DNA of 64,000 nt. Source: DASSJT01 sp035691065 (GTDB taxonomy: Bacteria > Actinomycetota > Actinomycetes > Actinomycetales > Dermatophilaceae). Shown here piece after piece: positions 35,362 through 43,619 of this stretch. The first letter of the stretch is position 1, and each line of letters opens with the position of its first letter. Below the pieces are notes generated by a model. The model was not told the DNA's origin, searched no databases, and worked only from the letters and a program-made list of their open reading frames with translations. The position numbers and the translations under genes are program-made. The stretch is taken from contig DASSJT010000203.1 in NCBI GenBank assembly GCA_035691065.1, forward strand, positions 1 to 64,000, given 5' to 3'.

Positions 35362-36830
35362 TTCGCGGCTCCGTTCTGGGGGCTCGTCCGGGGTCCGGTC
35401 CTGACGTAGGCCTCGAGCCCGTGGCGACCGCCCTCGCGGCCGTAGCCGGACTCCTTGTAGCCGCCGAACGGGCTCGTGGGGTCGAACTTGTTGAACGTGT
35501 TGGCCCAGACCACGCCGGCCCGCAGCTGGTCGGCCATCCACAGGATGCGCGAGCCCTTCTCGGTCCAGATGCCCGCAGACAGACCGTAGGGGGTGTTGTT
35601 GGCCTTCGCCACCGCCTCCTGCGGCGTCCGGAACGTCAGCACCGACAGCACCGGGCCGAAGATCTCCTCCTGGGCGATCCGGTGGGTCTGGCTCACCCCG
35701 GTGAAGACCGTCGGCCGGAACCAGAAGCCCCGGCTCGGCAGCTCGCACTCCGGCGACCACCGCGTGGCCCCCTCGGCCTCACCCACCGCCGTGAGCTCGG
35801 TGATGCGGTCGAGCTGCTCCCGGCTGTTGATGGCACCGATGTCCGTGTTCTTGTCGAGCGGGTCGCCCACCCGGAGGGTCGACAACCGCCGCTTGAGCCG
35901 CTTCTCGACCTCGTCGGCGATGGACTCCTGCACCAGGAGGCGGGATCCCGCGCAGCAGACGTGGCCCTGGTTGAAGAAGATCCCGTTGACGATGCCCTCG
36001 ACCGCCTGGTCGATGGGGGCGTCGTCGAAGATGATGTTGGCCGCCTTTCCGCCGAGCTCGAGCGTGGCCTTCTTGCGGGTGCCGGCGATCGAGCGGGCGA
36101 TCATCTTGCCGACCGCAGTCGAGCCGGTGAAGGCGAGCTTGTCGATGCCCTCGTGGTCGACGATCGCCTGTCCGGTGCGGCCGGCGCCGGTGAGGATGTT
36201 GACCACGCCGGGCGGGAGGTCGGCCTGCTGGCACACCTCCGCGAAGAGGAGCGCGGTCAGGGGAGTGGTCTCGGCCGGCTTCAGCACGACCGTGTTGCCC
36301 GTGGCCAGCGCCGGGGCGATCTTCCACGCGAGCATGAGCAGCGGGAAGTTCCAGGGGATGACCTGCCCGACGACGCCGTGCGGCCGCGGGTTGCTGCCGA
36401 GCGACGCGTACTCGAGCTTGTCGGCCCAGCCCGCGTGGTAGAAGAAGTGGGCCGCGGCCAGAGGGACGTCGACGTCGCGACTCTCGCGGATCGGCTTGCC
36501 GTTGTCGATGCTCTCCAGGACGGCGAACTCCCGCGCGCGCTCCTGCAGGATGCGGGCGAGGCGGAACAGGTACTTGCCGCGGTCGGCGCCGCTCATCCGC
36601 GACCACACCCGGGTGTATGCCGTCCGCGCGGCTCGCACGGCCGTGTCGACGTCCGCGCTGCTCGCCTCGGTGATCTCGGCCAGGACCTCCTCAGTGGCCG
36701 GGCTCACCGACTTGAATGCCGCGCCGCCCTCGCCCTGGACGAACTCGCCGTTGATGAACAGCCCATAGGAGGGCTTGATGTCGACGATGGCCCGCGACTC
36801 GGGCGCCGGTGCGTACTCGAACTTCGCCAT
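35358..36830 (-). CDS. Aldehyde dehydrogenase (NAD-type), deoC-linked
   Basis: A full-length catalytic aldehyde dehydrogenase, 490 residues. Visible motifs are GQVIPWNFPLLM, FTGSTAVGK for the dinucleotide, the general-base Glu in ATLELGGKAANI, the nucleophile in NQGHVCCAGSRL and EEIFGPVLSV. Downstream of deoC it probably oxidises acetaldehyde (to acetate) or glyceraldehyde-type products of deoxyribose breakdown. It starts at ATG 36830, directly after a GTCT-rich repeat that offers no normal ribosome-binding site. It overlaps the ALDH-like gene by 4 bp, suggesting they form one complex. Confidence 0.94.
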   Translation of the reverse strand: MAKFEYAPAPESRAIVDIKPSYGLFINGEFVQGEGGAAFKSVSPATEEVLAEITEASSADVDTAVRAARTAYTRVWSRMSGADRGKYLFRLARILQERAREFAVLESIDNGKPIRESRDVDVPLAAAHFFYHAGWADKLEYASLGSNPRPHGVVGQVIPWNFPLLMLAWKIAPALATGNTVVLKPAETTPLTALLFAEVCQQADLPPGVVNILTGAGRTGQAIVDHEGIDKLAFTGSTAVGKMIARSIAGTRKKATLELGGKAANIIFDDAPIDQAVEGIVNGIFFNQGHVCCAGSRLLVQESIADEVEKRLKRRLSTLRVGDPLDKNTDIGAINSREQLDRITELTAVGEAEGATRWSPECELPSRGFWFRPTVFTGVSQTHRIAQEEIFGPVLSVLTFRTPQEAVAKANNTPYGLSAGIWTEKGSRILWMADQLRAGVVWANTFNKFDPTSPFGGYKESGYGREGGRHGLEAYVRTGPRTSPQNGAAK

Positions 36831-36922
36831 GTCTGTCTCGTCTGTCTGTCTGGTCCGTCTGTCTGGTCCGGCTGGCTTGTTGGTCTGTCTGGTGGGTCTG
36901 TCTCGTCGGTCTGTCTGGTCCC
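36831..36922 (-). repeat. GTCT-rich simple repeat in the deoC-ALDH gap
   Basis: About 90 bp of imperfect GTCTGTCTGG/GTCTGTCTCG units on the plus strand, ending exactly at the dehydrogenase start codon. As RNA it is a GACAGAC repeat without recognisable Shine-Dalgarno sequence. The 4- and 10-bp periods make it prone to slippage. Confidence 0.85.
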
Positions 36923-36958
36923 TCTCGGTGGGTGCTCCGGCAGCCCAACCGGTGGTCC

Positions 36959-37942
36959 TCAGTCGATGGTCACGTAGTCGGGGCCGGAGTAGGCGCCGGT
37001 CTTCAGCTTCTGCCGCTGCTGCAGCAAGTCGTTGAGCAGGCTCGAGGCACCGAACCGGAACCAGTCGGGGTCGAGCCAGTCGTCGCCGGCAATCTCGTTG
37101 ACCGTGACCAGGTACTTGAGGGCGTCCTTGGAGGTGCGGATGCCGCCAGCGGGCTTGACGCCGACCATCTCGCCGGTGAGGTCGCGCCAGTCGCGTACCG
37201 CCTCGAGCATGACCAGCGTGACCGGAAGCGTCGCCGCGGGCTGGATCTTGCCGGTGGAGGTCTTGATGAAGTCGCCACCCGCCAGCATCGACAGCCAGGA
37301 TGCGCGCCGCACGTTGTCATAGGTGACCAGCTCGCCGGTCTCCATGATCACCTTGAGGTGGGCCGAGCCGCAGGCCTCCTTGACCTGCGCGATCTCGTTG
37401 AAGACCTCGAGGTAGTGGCCGGAGAGGAAGGCTCCGCGGTCGATCACCATGTCGATCTCGTCGGCCCCGGCCTCGACCGCATCTCGGGTGTCGGTCAGCT
37501 TCACCGCCATCGAGGCCCGCCCGGACGGGAAGGCCGTCGCGACCGCGGCCACGTGGATGCCACTGCTGCCGAGTGCGCCCTTGGCCACCCCCACCATGTC
37601 GCCGTAGACGCAGATCGCCGCCGGACGCGGGGTCGTGGCGTCGCTCGGGTCGGGCACCAGCGCCTTGGCGCACAGCGAGCGCACCTTGCCCTCGGTGTCG
37701 GCGCCCTCGAGCGTGGTCAGGTCGATCATCGAGATCGCGGTGTCGATCGCCCAGGCCTTGGCCGTGGTCTTGATCGACCGGGTGCCCAGACCTGCCGCAC
37801 GGGCCTCGCACCCCACCTGGTCCACTCCGGGCAGGCCGTGCAGCCAGGTGGTCAGGGCGGAGTTGGTGAGGCGGCTGACGCCCAGGAGGTCGCGGGCTCG
37901 TTCTGTCGCGTCGACGGATGCATCGACTGCTGCTGTGCTCAC
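36959..37942 (-). CDS. deoC: Deoxyribose-phosphate aldolase
   Basis: Cleaves 2-deoxyribose-5-phosphate to acetaldehyde and glyceraldehyde-3-phosphate. It is 327 residues from GTG 37942, the longer class of DeoC rather than the 220-residue one. The Schiff-base lysine is in GGDFIKTSTGK and the second active-site lysine in VGVKPAGGIR. It leads the run deoC, ALDH, ALDH-like and kinase, so acetaldehyde made here is probably passed to the dehydrogenase encoded next. Confidence 0.95.
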   Translation of the reverse strand: MSTAAVDASVDATERARDLLGVSRLTNSALTTWLHGLPGVDQVGCEARAAGLGTRSIKTTAKAWAIDTAISMIDLTTLEGADTEGKVRSLCAKALVPDPSDATTPRPAAICVYGDMVGVAKGALGSSGIHVAAVATAFPSGRASMAVKLTDTRDAVEAGADEIDMVIDRGAFLSGHYLEVFNEIAQVKEACGSAHLKVIMETGELVTYDNVRRASWLSMLAGGDFIKTSTGKIQPAATLPVTLVMLEAVRDWRDLTGEMVGVKPAGGIRTSKDALKYLVTVNEIAGDDWLDPDWFRFGASSLLNDLLQQRQKLKTGAYSGPDYVTID

Positions 37943-38018
37943 CGAGCGAGTCTACCCGCGGTCGGGAGGCTCCCGTTTCCCGCGCGAGTCGGTGCAGCGG
38001 CCCTGGCGGGGGCGCCCC

Positions 38019-39734
38019 TCAGACGGCGGTGAGCGTCGTCATCGCCGCATGCAGCACCTGCAGCCGGGCAGCCGCGTCCGCGCGGGCGCGGTCGAGGTCA
38101 TCTGGGCCGGAGACCGGCTCGATGGCCTCCAGGTAGACCTTGAGCTTGGGCTCGGTGCCAGACGGCCGGACGATCACTCGCGAGCTGTCCTCCAGGTAGT
38201 AGCGCAGACCCTCGGTCGGGGGCAGCGAGTCGCTGCCCTGGGCGAGGTCGTCGGCCCGGCTCACGGCGATGCCGCCGATCTCCGTGGGCGGGTTGGCCCG
38301 CAGCCGCGCCATGATCTGCCCGATGAGCGACAGGTCCTCGACCCGGACCGAGAACGAGTCGGTCGAGTGCACGCCATGCTGTCGCTCGAGGTCGTCCAGC
38401 ACGTCCTGCAGGGTGCGGCCCTCGGCCTTGAGGATCGCCGCCAGCTCCGCGATCAGGAGGGCGGCGCTCACGCCGTCCTTGTCGCGCACCGAGTCGGGGT
38501 CGACGCAGTAGCCGAGTGCCTCCTCGTACCCGAACCGCAGACCCTCGACCCGGGAGATCCACTTGAACCCGGTCAGCGTCTCCTCGTGCCGCACACCGTG
38601 CTGGGCGGCCATGGCAGCCAGCAGGCGGCAGGACACGATGGAGTTCGCCAGGGCGCGGTCCTTGGGGACCCCCCGCATCAGGATGTGCGAGCCGAGCAGC
38701 GCCCCCACTTCGTCGCCGTGCAACATGCGCCAGTCGTCCCCCGCCGGGATGGCCACGGCGCAGCGGTCCGCGTCCGGGTCGTTGGCGATGACGATGTCAG
38801 GCTTGACCTCCCGGGCCAGAGCGAGCGCCGCGTCAATCGCGCCCGGCTCCTCCGGGTTGGGGAAGGAGACCGTCGGGAACTCGGGGTCAGGCTCCTCCTG
38901 GCTGGGGACGGTGTGCGGCCGTGGGAAGCCCGCCCGCTCGAACGCCTGCACCAGCGTGTCGTTGCCGACCCCGTGCAGGGAGGTGTGCACCACGGACAGG
39001 TCGCGTGGAGTGTCCGGCCGGACGACCGCGGCCACGGCGTCGAGGTAGGCGTCGACGATCTCGTCACCGAGGGTCTCCCAGCCGTCGTCGGCCATCGGCA
39101 CCTGCATGACCCGCCTGACCCGCGCGATCTGTGCAGCGATCTCGGCATCGGCGGGCGGCACGATCTGGGAGCCGTCGCCGAGGTAGACCTTGTAGCCGTT
39201 GTCCTGGGGTGGGTTGTGGCTGGCGGTCACCATCACCCCCCCGGCCGCCCCGAGATGACGAATCGCGAACGCCAGCACGGGGGTTGGCAGCGGGTGCGGC
39301 ATCACCATGGCGTTGCCGCCCCCGCCGACGACGACCGCCGCGGTGTCGTGCGCGAACACGTCGGAGTTCTTCCGCGCGTCGAAGCCGATGACGACCAGGA
39401 ACCCTGCGCCCTGCTTGGCCACGTGGTTCTTGAGGTATGCCGTGAGCCCGGCTGCCGCTCGAATCACGACCGAGCGGTTCATCCGGTTCGGGCCGGCGCC
39501 GAGGGCGCCGCGCAGGCCGGCTGTGCCGAACTCGAGCATGCCCGAGAACCGGTCCCTCAGGTCCTCGACCGCGGCCTGGTCACCCCCCTCGGCCCGCTCC
39601 ACGACCTCGTCGAGCTCGTCGCGTGTCTCGTCGTCGAGGTCGTCCTCGGCCCAGTCCTGGGCCGCCTCGATCAGGTCTTCGACCGACTCGACACCGATGG
39701 TGCCGTCCTTGGCGTGGTGGCCGGCATACTCCAT
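38019..39734 (-). CDS. Phosphohexo/phosphopentomutase of the PMM/PGM family
   Basis: A 571-residue alpha-D-phosphohexomutase-family enzyme. The phosphoserine is in VTASHNPPQDNGYK, the metal loop is IANDPDADRCAV, sugar specificity region GYEEALGY and phosphate site RPSGTEPKLK. The gene lies between punA and deoC, where interconversion of (deoxy)ribose-1-phosphate and 5-phosphate is needed, so phosphopentomutase activity (as in PGM2-like enzymes) is the likeliest role; phosphomannomutase, the usual annotation (pmmB), is the alternative and would fit manC. It starts 15 bp after punA. Confidence 0.92.
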   Translation of the reverse strand: MEYAGHHAKDGTIGVESVEDLIEAAQDWAEDDLDDETRDELDEVVERAEGGDQAAVEDLRDRFSGMLEFGTAGLRGALGAGPNRMNRSVVIRAAAGLTAYLKNHVAKQGAGFLVVIGFDARKNSDVFAHDTAAVVVGGGGNAMVMPHPLPTPVLAFAIRHLGAAGGVMVTASHNPPQDNGYKVYLGDGSQIVPPADAEIAAQIARVRRVMQVPMADDGWETLGDEIVDAYLDAVAAVVRPDTPRDLSVVHTSLHGVGNDTLVQAFERAGFPRPHTVPSQEEPDPEFPTVSFPNPEEPGAIDAALALAREVKPDIVIANDPDADRCAVAIPAGDDWRMLHGDEVGALLGSHILMRGVPKDRALANSIVSCRLLAAMAAQHGVRHEETLTGFKWISRVEGLRFGYEEALGYCVDPDSVRDKDGVSAALLIAELAAILKAEGRTLQDVLDDLERQHGVHSTDSFSVRVEDLSLIGQIMARLRANPPTEIGGIAVSRADDLAQGSDSLPPTEGLRYYLEDSSRVIVRPSGTEPKLKVYLEAIEPVSGPDDLDRARADAAARLQVLHAAMTTLTAV

Positions 39735-39749
39735 GGCTCTGTTCCCCCT

Positions 39750-40601
39750 TCAGATGGCCGCGACCACGGCGGCCAGCAGCCGTCCGCAGCGCTCGGCCGC
39801 GGCCTTGCCCGCCTCGATGACCTCCTCGTGCGACAGTGGCTGGTCGCTGATGCCGGCCGCCGGGTTGGTGACCAGTGAGATGCCCAGCACCTCCAGCCCC
39901 GCCTGGCGGGCTGCGATGGCCTCCAGCGCGGTGGACATCCCCACGAGGTCGCCCCCGATGATCTTGGCCATCTGCACCTCGGCGGGCGTCTCGTAGTGCG
40001 GGCCCGGGAACTGGACGTAGACCCCCTCGTCGAGGTGCGGGTCGACGCCGCGGGTGATCTCGCGCAGCCGCGGCGAGTAGAGGTGGGTCAGGTCGACGAA
40101 GTTGGCGCCCTCGATGGGGGAGCGGGCGGTGAGGTTGATGTGGTCGCGGATCAGCACCGGTGTGCCGGCCGGCCAGTCGGCGCGCAGCCCGCCGCACCCG
40201 TTGGTGAGGACGATCGTCGAGCAGCCCGCCGCCGCTGCAGTGCGCACCCCGTGCACGACCGCCCTGACACCGAGCCCCTCGTAGTAGTGGGTGCGGGTTC
40301 CGAAGACGAGGGCCCGCCGCCCGGTGTCGCCGACTGCTATCGAGCGCATGCTGCCCGAGTGCCCGGCGACGGTCGCCTTGTGGAAGCCGGGGACCACCTC
40401 GTTCGGGATGGTCGCCACGGTCGCTCCGATGAGGTCGCCGGTCTGCCCCCAGCCGGACCCCAGGACGAGCGCGATGTCGTGGCGCTCGGCGCCGGACTGC
40501 TCGGCGATCACCGCGGCTGCGGCCCTCGCCACCTCGAACGGGTCCGTCGCCGGGTCGGCGAGGGTGGGGACGAGGGAGTCGGGGGAGTGCAGATCGGTCA
40601 C
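39750..40601 (-). CDS. punA: Purine nucleoside phosphorylase
   Basis: Phosphorolyses inosine and guanosine to base and ribose-1-phosphate. It is 283 residues from GTG 40601 (VTDLHSPDSLVP); a longer frame upstream has no support. Class I trimeric PNP motifs: IALVLGSGWGQTGD, the phosphate-site GHSGSM, the TNGCGGLRADWPAG loop, and the purine-site MSTALEAIAARQAGLEVLG with SLVTNPAAGI. It acts after Add and heads the probable punA-mutase-deoC unit; the promoter should lie in the 176 bp upstream, which I could not resolve. Confidence 0.95.
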   Translation of the reverse strand: MTDLHSPDSLVPTLADPATDPFEVARAAAAVIAEQSGAERHDIALVLGSGWGQTGDLIGATVATIPNEVVPGFHKATVAGHSGSMRSIAVGDTGRRALVFGTRTHYYEGLGVRAVVHGVRTAAAAGCSTIVLTNGCGGLRADWPAGTPVLIRDHINLTARSPIEGANFVDLTHLYSPRLREITRGVDPHLDEGVYVQFPGPHYETPAEVQMAKIIGGDLVGMSTALEAIAARQAGLEVLGISLVTNPAAGISDQPLSHEEVIEAGKAAAERCGRLLAAVVAAI

Positions 40602-40777
40602 GCGCGCAGCGTACCCACCCGGCTCCCGGTTTTTGGGGGCTACGCGGAGTAAGCCCTCCGGCACGGCGGAGCAGCCTGGGGACACGACAAGATGAGGGTG
40701 TGTCCGGGAGCCGACCACCCGGCATACCGGCTGGTGACGGGCAGCACGGTGAGCGAGTGAGCGAGTGAGAGGGCCGC

Positions 40778-41890
40778 TCAGCGGGCGGACACGGCGAGCG
40801 CAGCGTCTCCGGTCGGCCGGGCGGACACCCGCATGCCGGGCGCGTAGCCGCTCACGGCGGAGCTGGGCACCTGCACCAGCACCGGCTCGCCGTCGACGCT
40901 GCGCTGGCCCGGGCCGGGGTCGATGATCACCCGGCCGTTGGCACCGAGGAAGCTGGCGCTCACGACCGTGGCGGCGCCCGCCGGGTCGGCGGCCACGGTG
41001 ATGTGCTCAGGGCGCACGAGGACGACCACGGGACCGCTGTCGGGCGAGCCCGGCAGCAGGGGCACCGACCCACCCAGGACCTCGGCGCGCCCTCCCGACG
41101 CCGTCCCGGGAAGCCGGTTGGTGATGCCCACGAAGTCGGCGACGAAGTCGTTGACCGGCTGCGAGTAGAGCTCGTGCGGAGCGGCGACCTGCTCGAGCCG
41201 GCCCGCGCGCATGACCCCCACCCGGTCGGCGACCGCCAGCGCCTCCTCCTGGTCGTGCGTGACGAACAGCGTGGTGGTGCCGACCTCGAGCTGGATCCGG
41301 CGGATCTCGTCGCGCAGCTGGGCCCGAACCTTGGCGTCGAGGGCCGACAGTGGCTCGTCCAGGAGGAGCACCTGGGGCTCGATTGCCAAGGCCCGCGCCA
41401 GGGCGACCCGCTGCTGCTGGCCGCCGGACATCTGGTGGGCGTACTTGTCGGCCTGGTCGGAGAGCCCCACCAGCCCGAGCATCTCTGCCGCCCGGGCGCG
41501 CCGGCGCTCGCTGGTCTGCTTGCGCAGCTCCAGGCCGAACTCGACGTTCTGGCGGGCGGTCATGTGCGGGAAGAGGCTGTACGCCTGGAACACCATGCCC
41601 ATGTCACGGCGGTTCGTGGGGACGTTGGTGAGGTCGCGGCCCCCCACCTCGATCCGGCCCTCGTCGGGATCCTCGAGGCCGGCCAGGCAGCGCAGTGCCG
41701 TGGTCTTGCCGCACCCGGACGGACCGAGCAGGGCGACGAGCTCGCCCGGCTCGAGCCGCAGGCTGAAGTGGTCGAGGGCGTTGACCGCTCCGTAGGTGCG
41801 GCGGAGCCCGGACAGCTCGACCGCCACGCCCTTGGCGGTCGGGGCGGCTGGCTCGGGCCGGCGCTCAGCGGCCGGGGTGGTCGTGCTCAT
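40778..41890 (-). CDS. ABC importer ATP-binding protein (iron/phosphonate/polyamine class)
   Basis: ATPase of a four-gene importer, 370 residues. Walker A is LLGPSGCGKTTALR, the signature is MSGGQQQRVALARAL, Walker B is VLLLDEPLSALD, and the switch is in FVTHDQEEAL. A C-terminal TOBE-type domain (from about 285) has VRPEHITV. It belongs to the PotA/FbpC/PhnT group, which imports polyamines, ferric iron or 2-aminoethylphosphonate. It starts at ATG 41890, overlapping the permease stop by ATGA. Confidence 0.9.
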   Translation of the reverse strand: MSTTTPAAERRPEPAAPTAKGVAVELSGLRRTYGAVNALDHFSLRLEPGELVALLGPSGCGKTTALRCLAGLEDPDEGRIEVGGRDLTNVPTNRRDMGMVFQAYSLFPHMTARQNVEFGLELRKQTSERRRARAAEMLGLVGLSDQADKYAHQMSGGQQQRVALARALAIEPQVLLLDEPLSALDAKVRAQLRDEIRRIQLEVGTTTLFVTHDQEEALAVADRVGVMRAGRLEQVAAPHELYSQPVNDFVADFVGITNRLPGTASGGRAEVLGGSVPLLPGSPDSGPVVVLVRPEHITVAADPAGAATVVSASFLGANGRVIIDPGPGQRSVDGEPVLVQVPSSAVSGYAPGMRVSARPTGDAALAVSAR

Positions 41891-42735
41891 GGGGACTCCT
41901 TGCGTGGCCGGCGCAGGCGGGCCAGGGGAGATGTCGTCGAGCGCTGGCCGCCGACGAAGGACATGGCGAACAGGACGAGCACGGCGAAGGCCAGCATGGC
42001 CAGGCCGACCGCGATCGAGATCTGCGCGTCGGACTTGCCGAGCAGGAACATCGCCACCTGCAGGTTGGTGCGGCTGAACAGGTTGGCGATGGTGAACTCG
42101 CCGAGGGTCAGCGCGACCGACAGGAAGGATGCCGACAGGATGGCGGTGCGCAGGTTGGGGAGCACGATCCGGATGATGACCCGGCCCCAGCCGGCGCCGA
42201 GCGACCGCGCCGCCTCGGAGAGGGTCCGCACGTCGATGGCGCGCAGGCCGGCGTCGAGTGCCCGGTAGGCATAGGGCAGCACGAGCACGACATAGGCGAA
42301 CGAGAGCCAGATCGCCGACCCGCCCAGGAAGTAGGTGACCCAGGCGTAGACCGGGGTGAGCCCCACCACCAGCACGATGGCCGGCACGGTGAGCGGCAGG
42401 AGGCACAGGAACTCGATGGTGCGGCTCAGCCCGGGCACGCGCAGGCGGACCCAGGTCATGGTCGGGACGAGCAGCACCAGCATGATCGCCACCGTGAGGA
42501 CGGCCAGGCCCACCGAGGCGATGAAGCCCGCCTTCAGGTCGGGATAGTCGGCAGAGACCTTGTTGACGTTGGCGAGGGTGGCCCACGTGGTCAGCGTGCG
42601 GTTGCCGGCCGCGTCGCGGGTCGTGAACTCCAGCATGCCGAACAGTGGCGCGGCGAAGAAGATCATCACGAGCGTGACCACCACCCACCGCATCACGTCC
42701 CGGCGTCGCCGCATCGTCGCGCGTTGGCCGCTCAT
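41887..42735 (-). CDS. ABC importer permease (second)
   Basis: A 282-residue inner-membrane permease with six predicted helices and the cytoplasmic EAA loop (LSEAARSLGAGWGRVIIRIVLP) that contacts the ATPase. PotC/FbpB-like. Starts at ATG 42735 with an ATGA overlap with the preceding permease, and overlaps the ATPase in the same way, so the three are tightly coupled. A longer reading upstream overlaps the first permease in another frame. Confidence 0.9.
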   Translation of the reverse strand: MSGQRATMRRRRDVMRWVVVTLVMIFFAAPLFGMLEFTTRDAAGNRTLTTWATLANVNKVSADYPDLKAGFIASVGLAVLTVAIMLVLLVPTMTWVRLRVPGLSRTIEFLCLLPLTVPAIVLVVGLTPVYAWVTYFLGGSAIWLSFAYVVLVLPYAYRALDAGLRAIDVRTLSEAARSLGAGWGRVIIRIVLPNLRTAILSASFLSVALTLGEFTIANLFSRTNLQVAMFLLGKSDAQISIAVGLAMLAFAVLVLFAMSFVGGQRSTTSPLARLRRPRKESP

Positions 42736-43619
42736 CGCACCAGCCACCTCGAGGTGCGCCGGTCGAGGACGGTGTAGGCGGTCATGAGGACGGCCACCAC
42801 GACGACCATGGCCAGCGCCATGGCCTTGCCGACGTTCTCCTGCCCCAGGATCACCTCGGAGGTGAACGTGCCGCCGATCTGGAGCGGGAGCAGCGGCGAG
42901 CCCTGGGACACCAGAGCGGCGGCCGTCGCGTAGGCGCTGAAGGCATTGGTGAACAGGAGCAGCACGGCCCCGATGAACGAGGGCAGCAGGATCGGGCCGG
43001 CCACCCGGCGCCAGTAGAGGAACGTGCTGCCGCCCAGCGTCTCGGTGGCCTCGCGCCACTGGGGCCGCAGGCCCTCGACGGCGGGGAGAAAGACGATGAG
43101 CATCAGCGGGATCTGGAAGTAGAGGTAGACCAGCATCAGGCCCTTGTCCCACTCGTAGAGCCACAGGCCGCCGCTGGCGTTGAGGCCGGCGCTGGTGAGG
43201 ACCTTGGCGAGGTAGCCGGTGGCCCCGAACGTGGCCAGGAAGGCGAACGCGAGGGCGACGCCACCGAACTGGGCCAGCACGCCGCAGAGTGAGCTCACGA
43301 AGCGCTTGAGGATGCCGTCGGGCTTGGCCGTCGACACGGCATACGCGAGCACCGCGCCGATCGTGGCGCCGGCCAGGGCAGTCACCGCGGAGAGCACGAT
43401 GGAGTGCCACAGGGCCGAGGTGACGGCTGGCTCGGCCAGCGCCCGGATGTTGCCCAGGGTCGGGCGCCCCTCGCTCACGAACGCCCCGATGATGACGACG
43501 AGGGTGGGGATGACCAGGAAGACCGTGACGTAGGCGAGGAACGGGACCACCCCGAACAGGGCGCCCGACGGCCGGAGGCCGGCGAGCGCCCTGTGGCGAC
43601 GGGCGTCAGCCAATGGCAT
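42732..43619 (-). CDS. ABC importer permease (first)
   Basis: A 295-residue permease, PotB-like, with six helices and the EAA loop WREATETLGGSTFLYWRRVAGP. Its first 14 bp overlap the end of the substrate-binding protein gene. With its partner it forms the transmembrane channel of the importer at 40778-44739. Confidence 0.9.
   Translation of the reverse strand: MPLADARRHRALAGLRPSGALFGVVPFLAYVTVFLVIPTLVVIIGAFVSEGRPTLGNIRALAEPAVTSALWHSIVLSAVTALAGATIGAVLAYAVSTAKPDGILKRFVSSLCGVLAQFGGVALAFAFLATFGATGYLAKVLTSAGLNASGGLWLYEWDKGLMLVYLYFQIPLMLIVFLPAVEGLRPQWREATETLGGSTFLYWRRVAGPILLPSFIGAVLLLFTNAFSAYATAAALVSQGSPLLPLQIGGTFTSEVILGQENVGKAMALAMVVVVAVLMTAYTVLDRRTSRWLVR

Noticed and set aside
40602..40777. GAGCGAGT short repeat (40750-40770) as an operator
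   Set aside because: Only about two and a half copies of an 8-bp unit; too weak to support.
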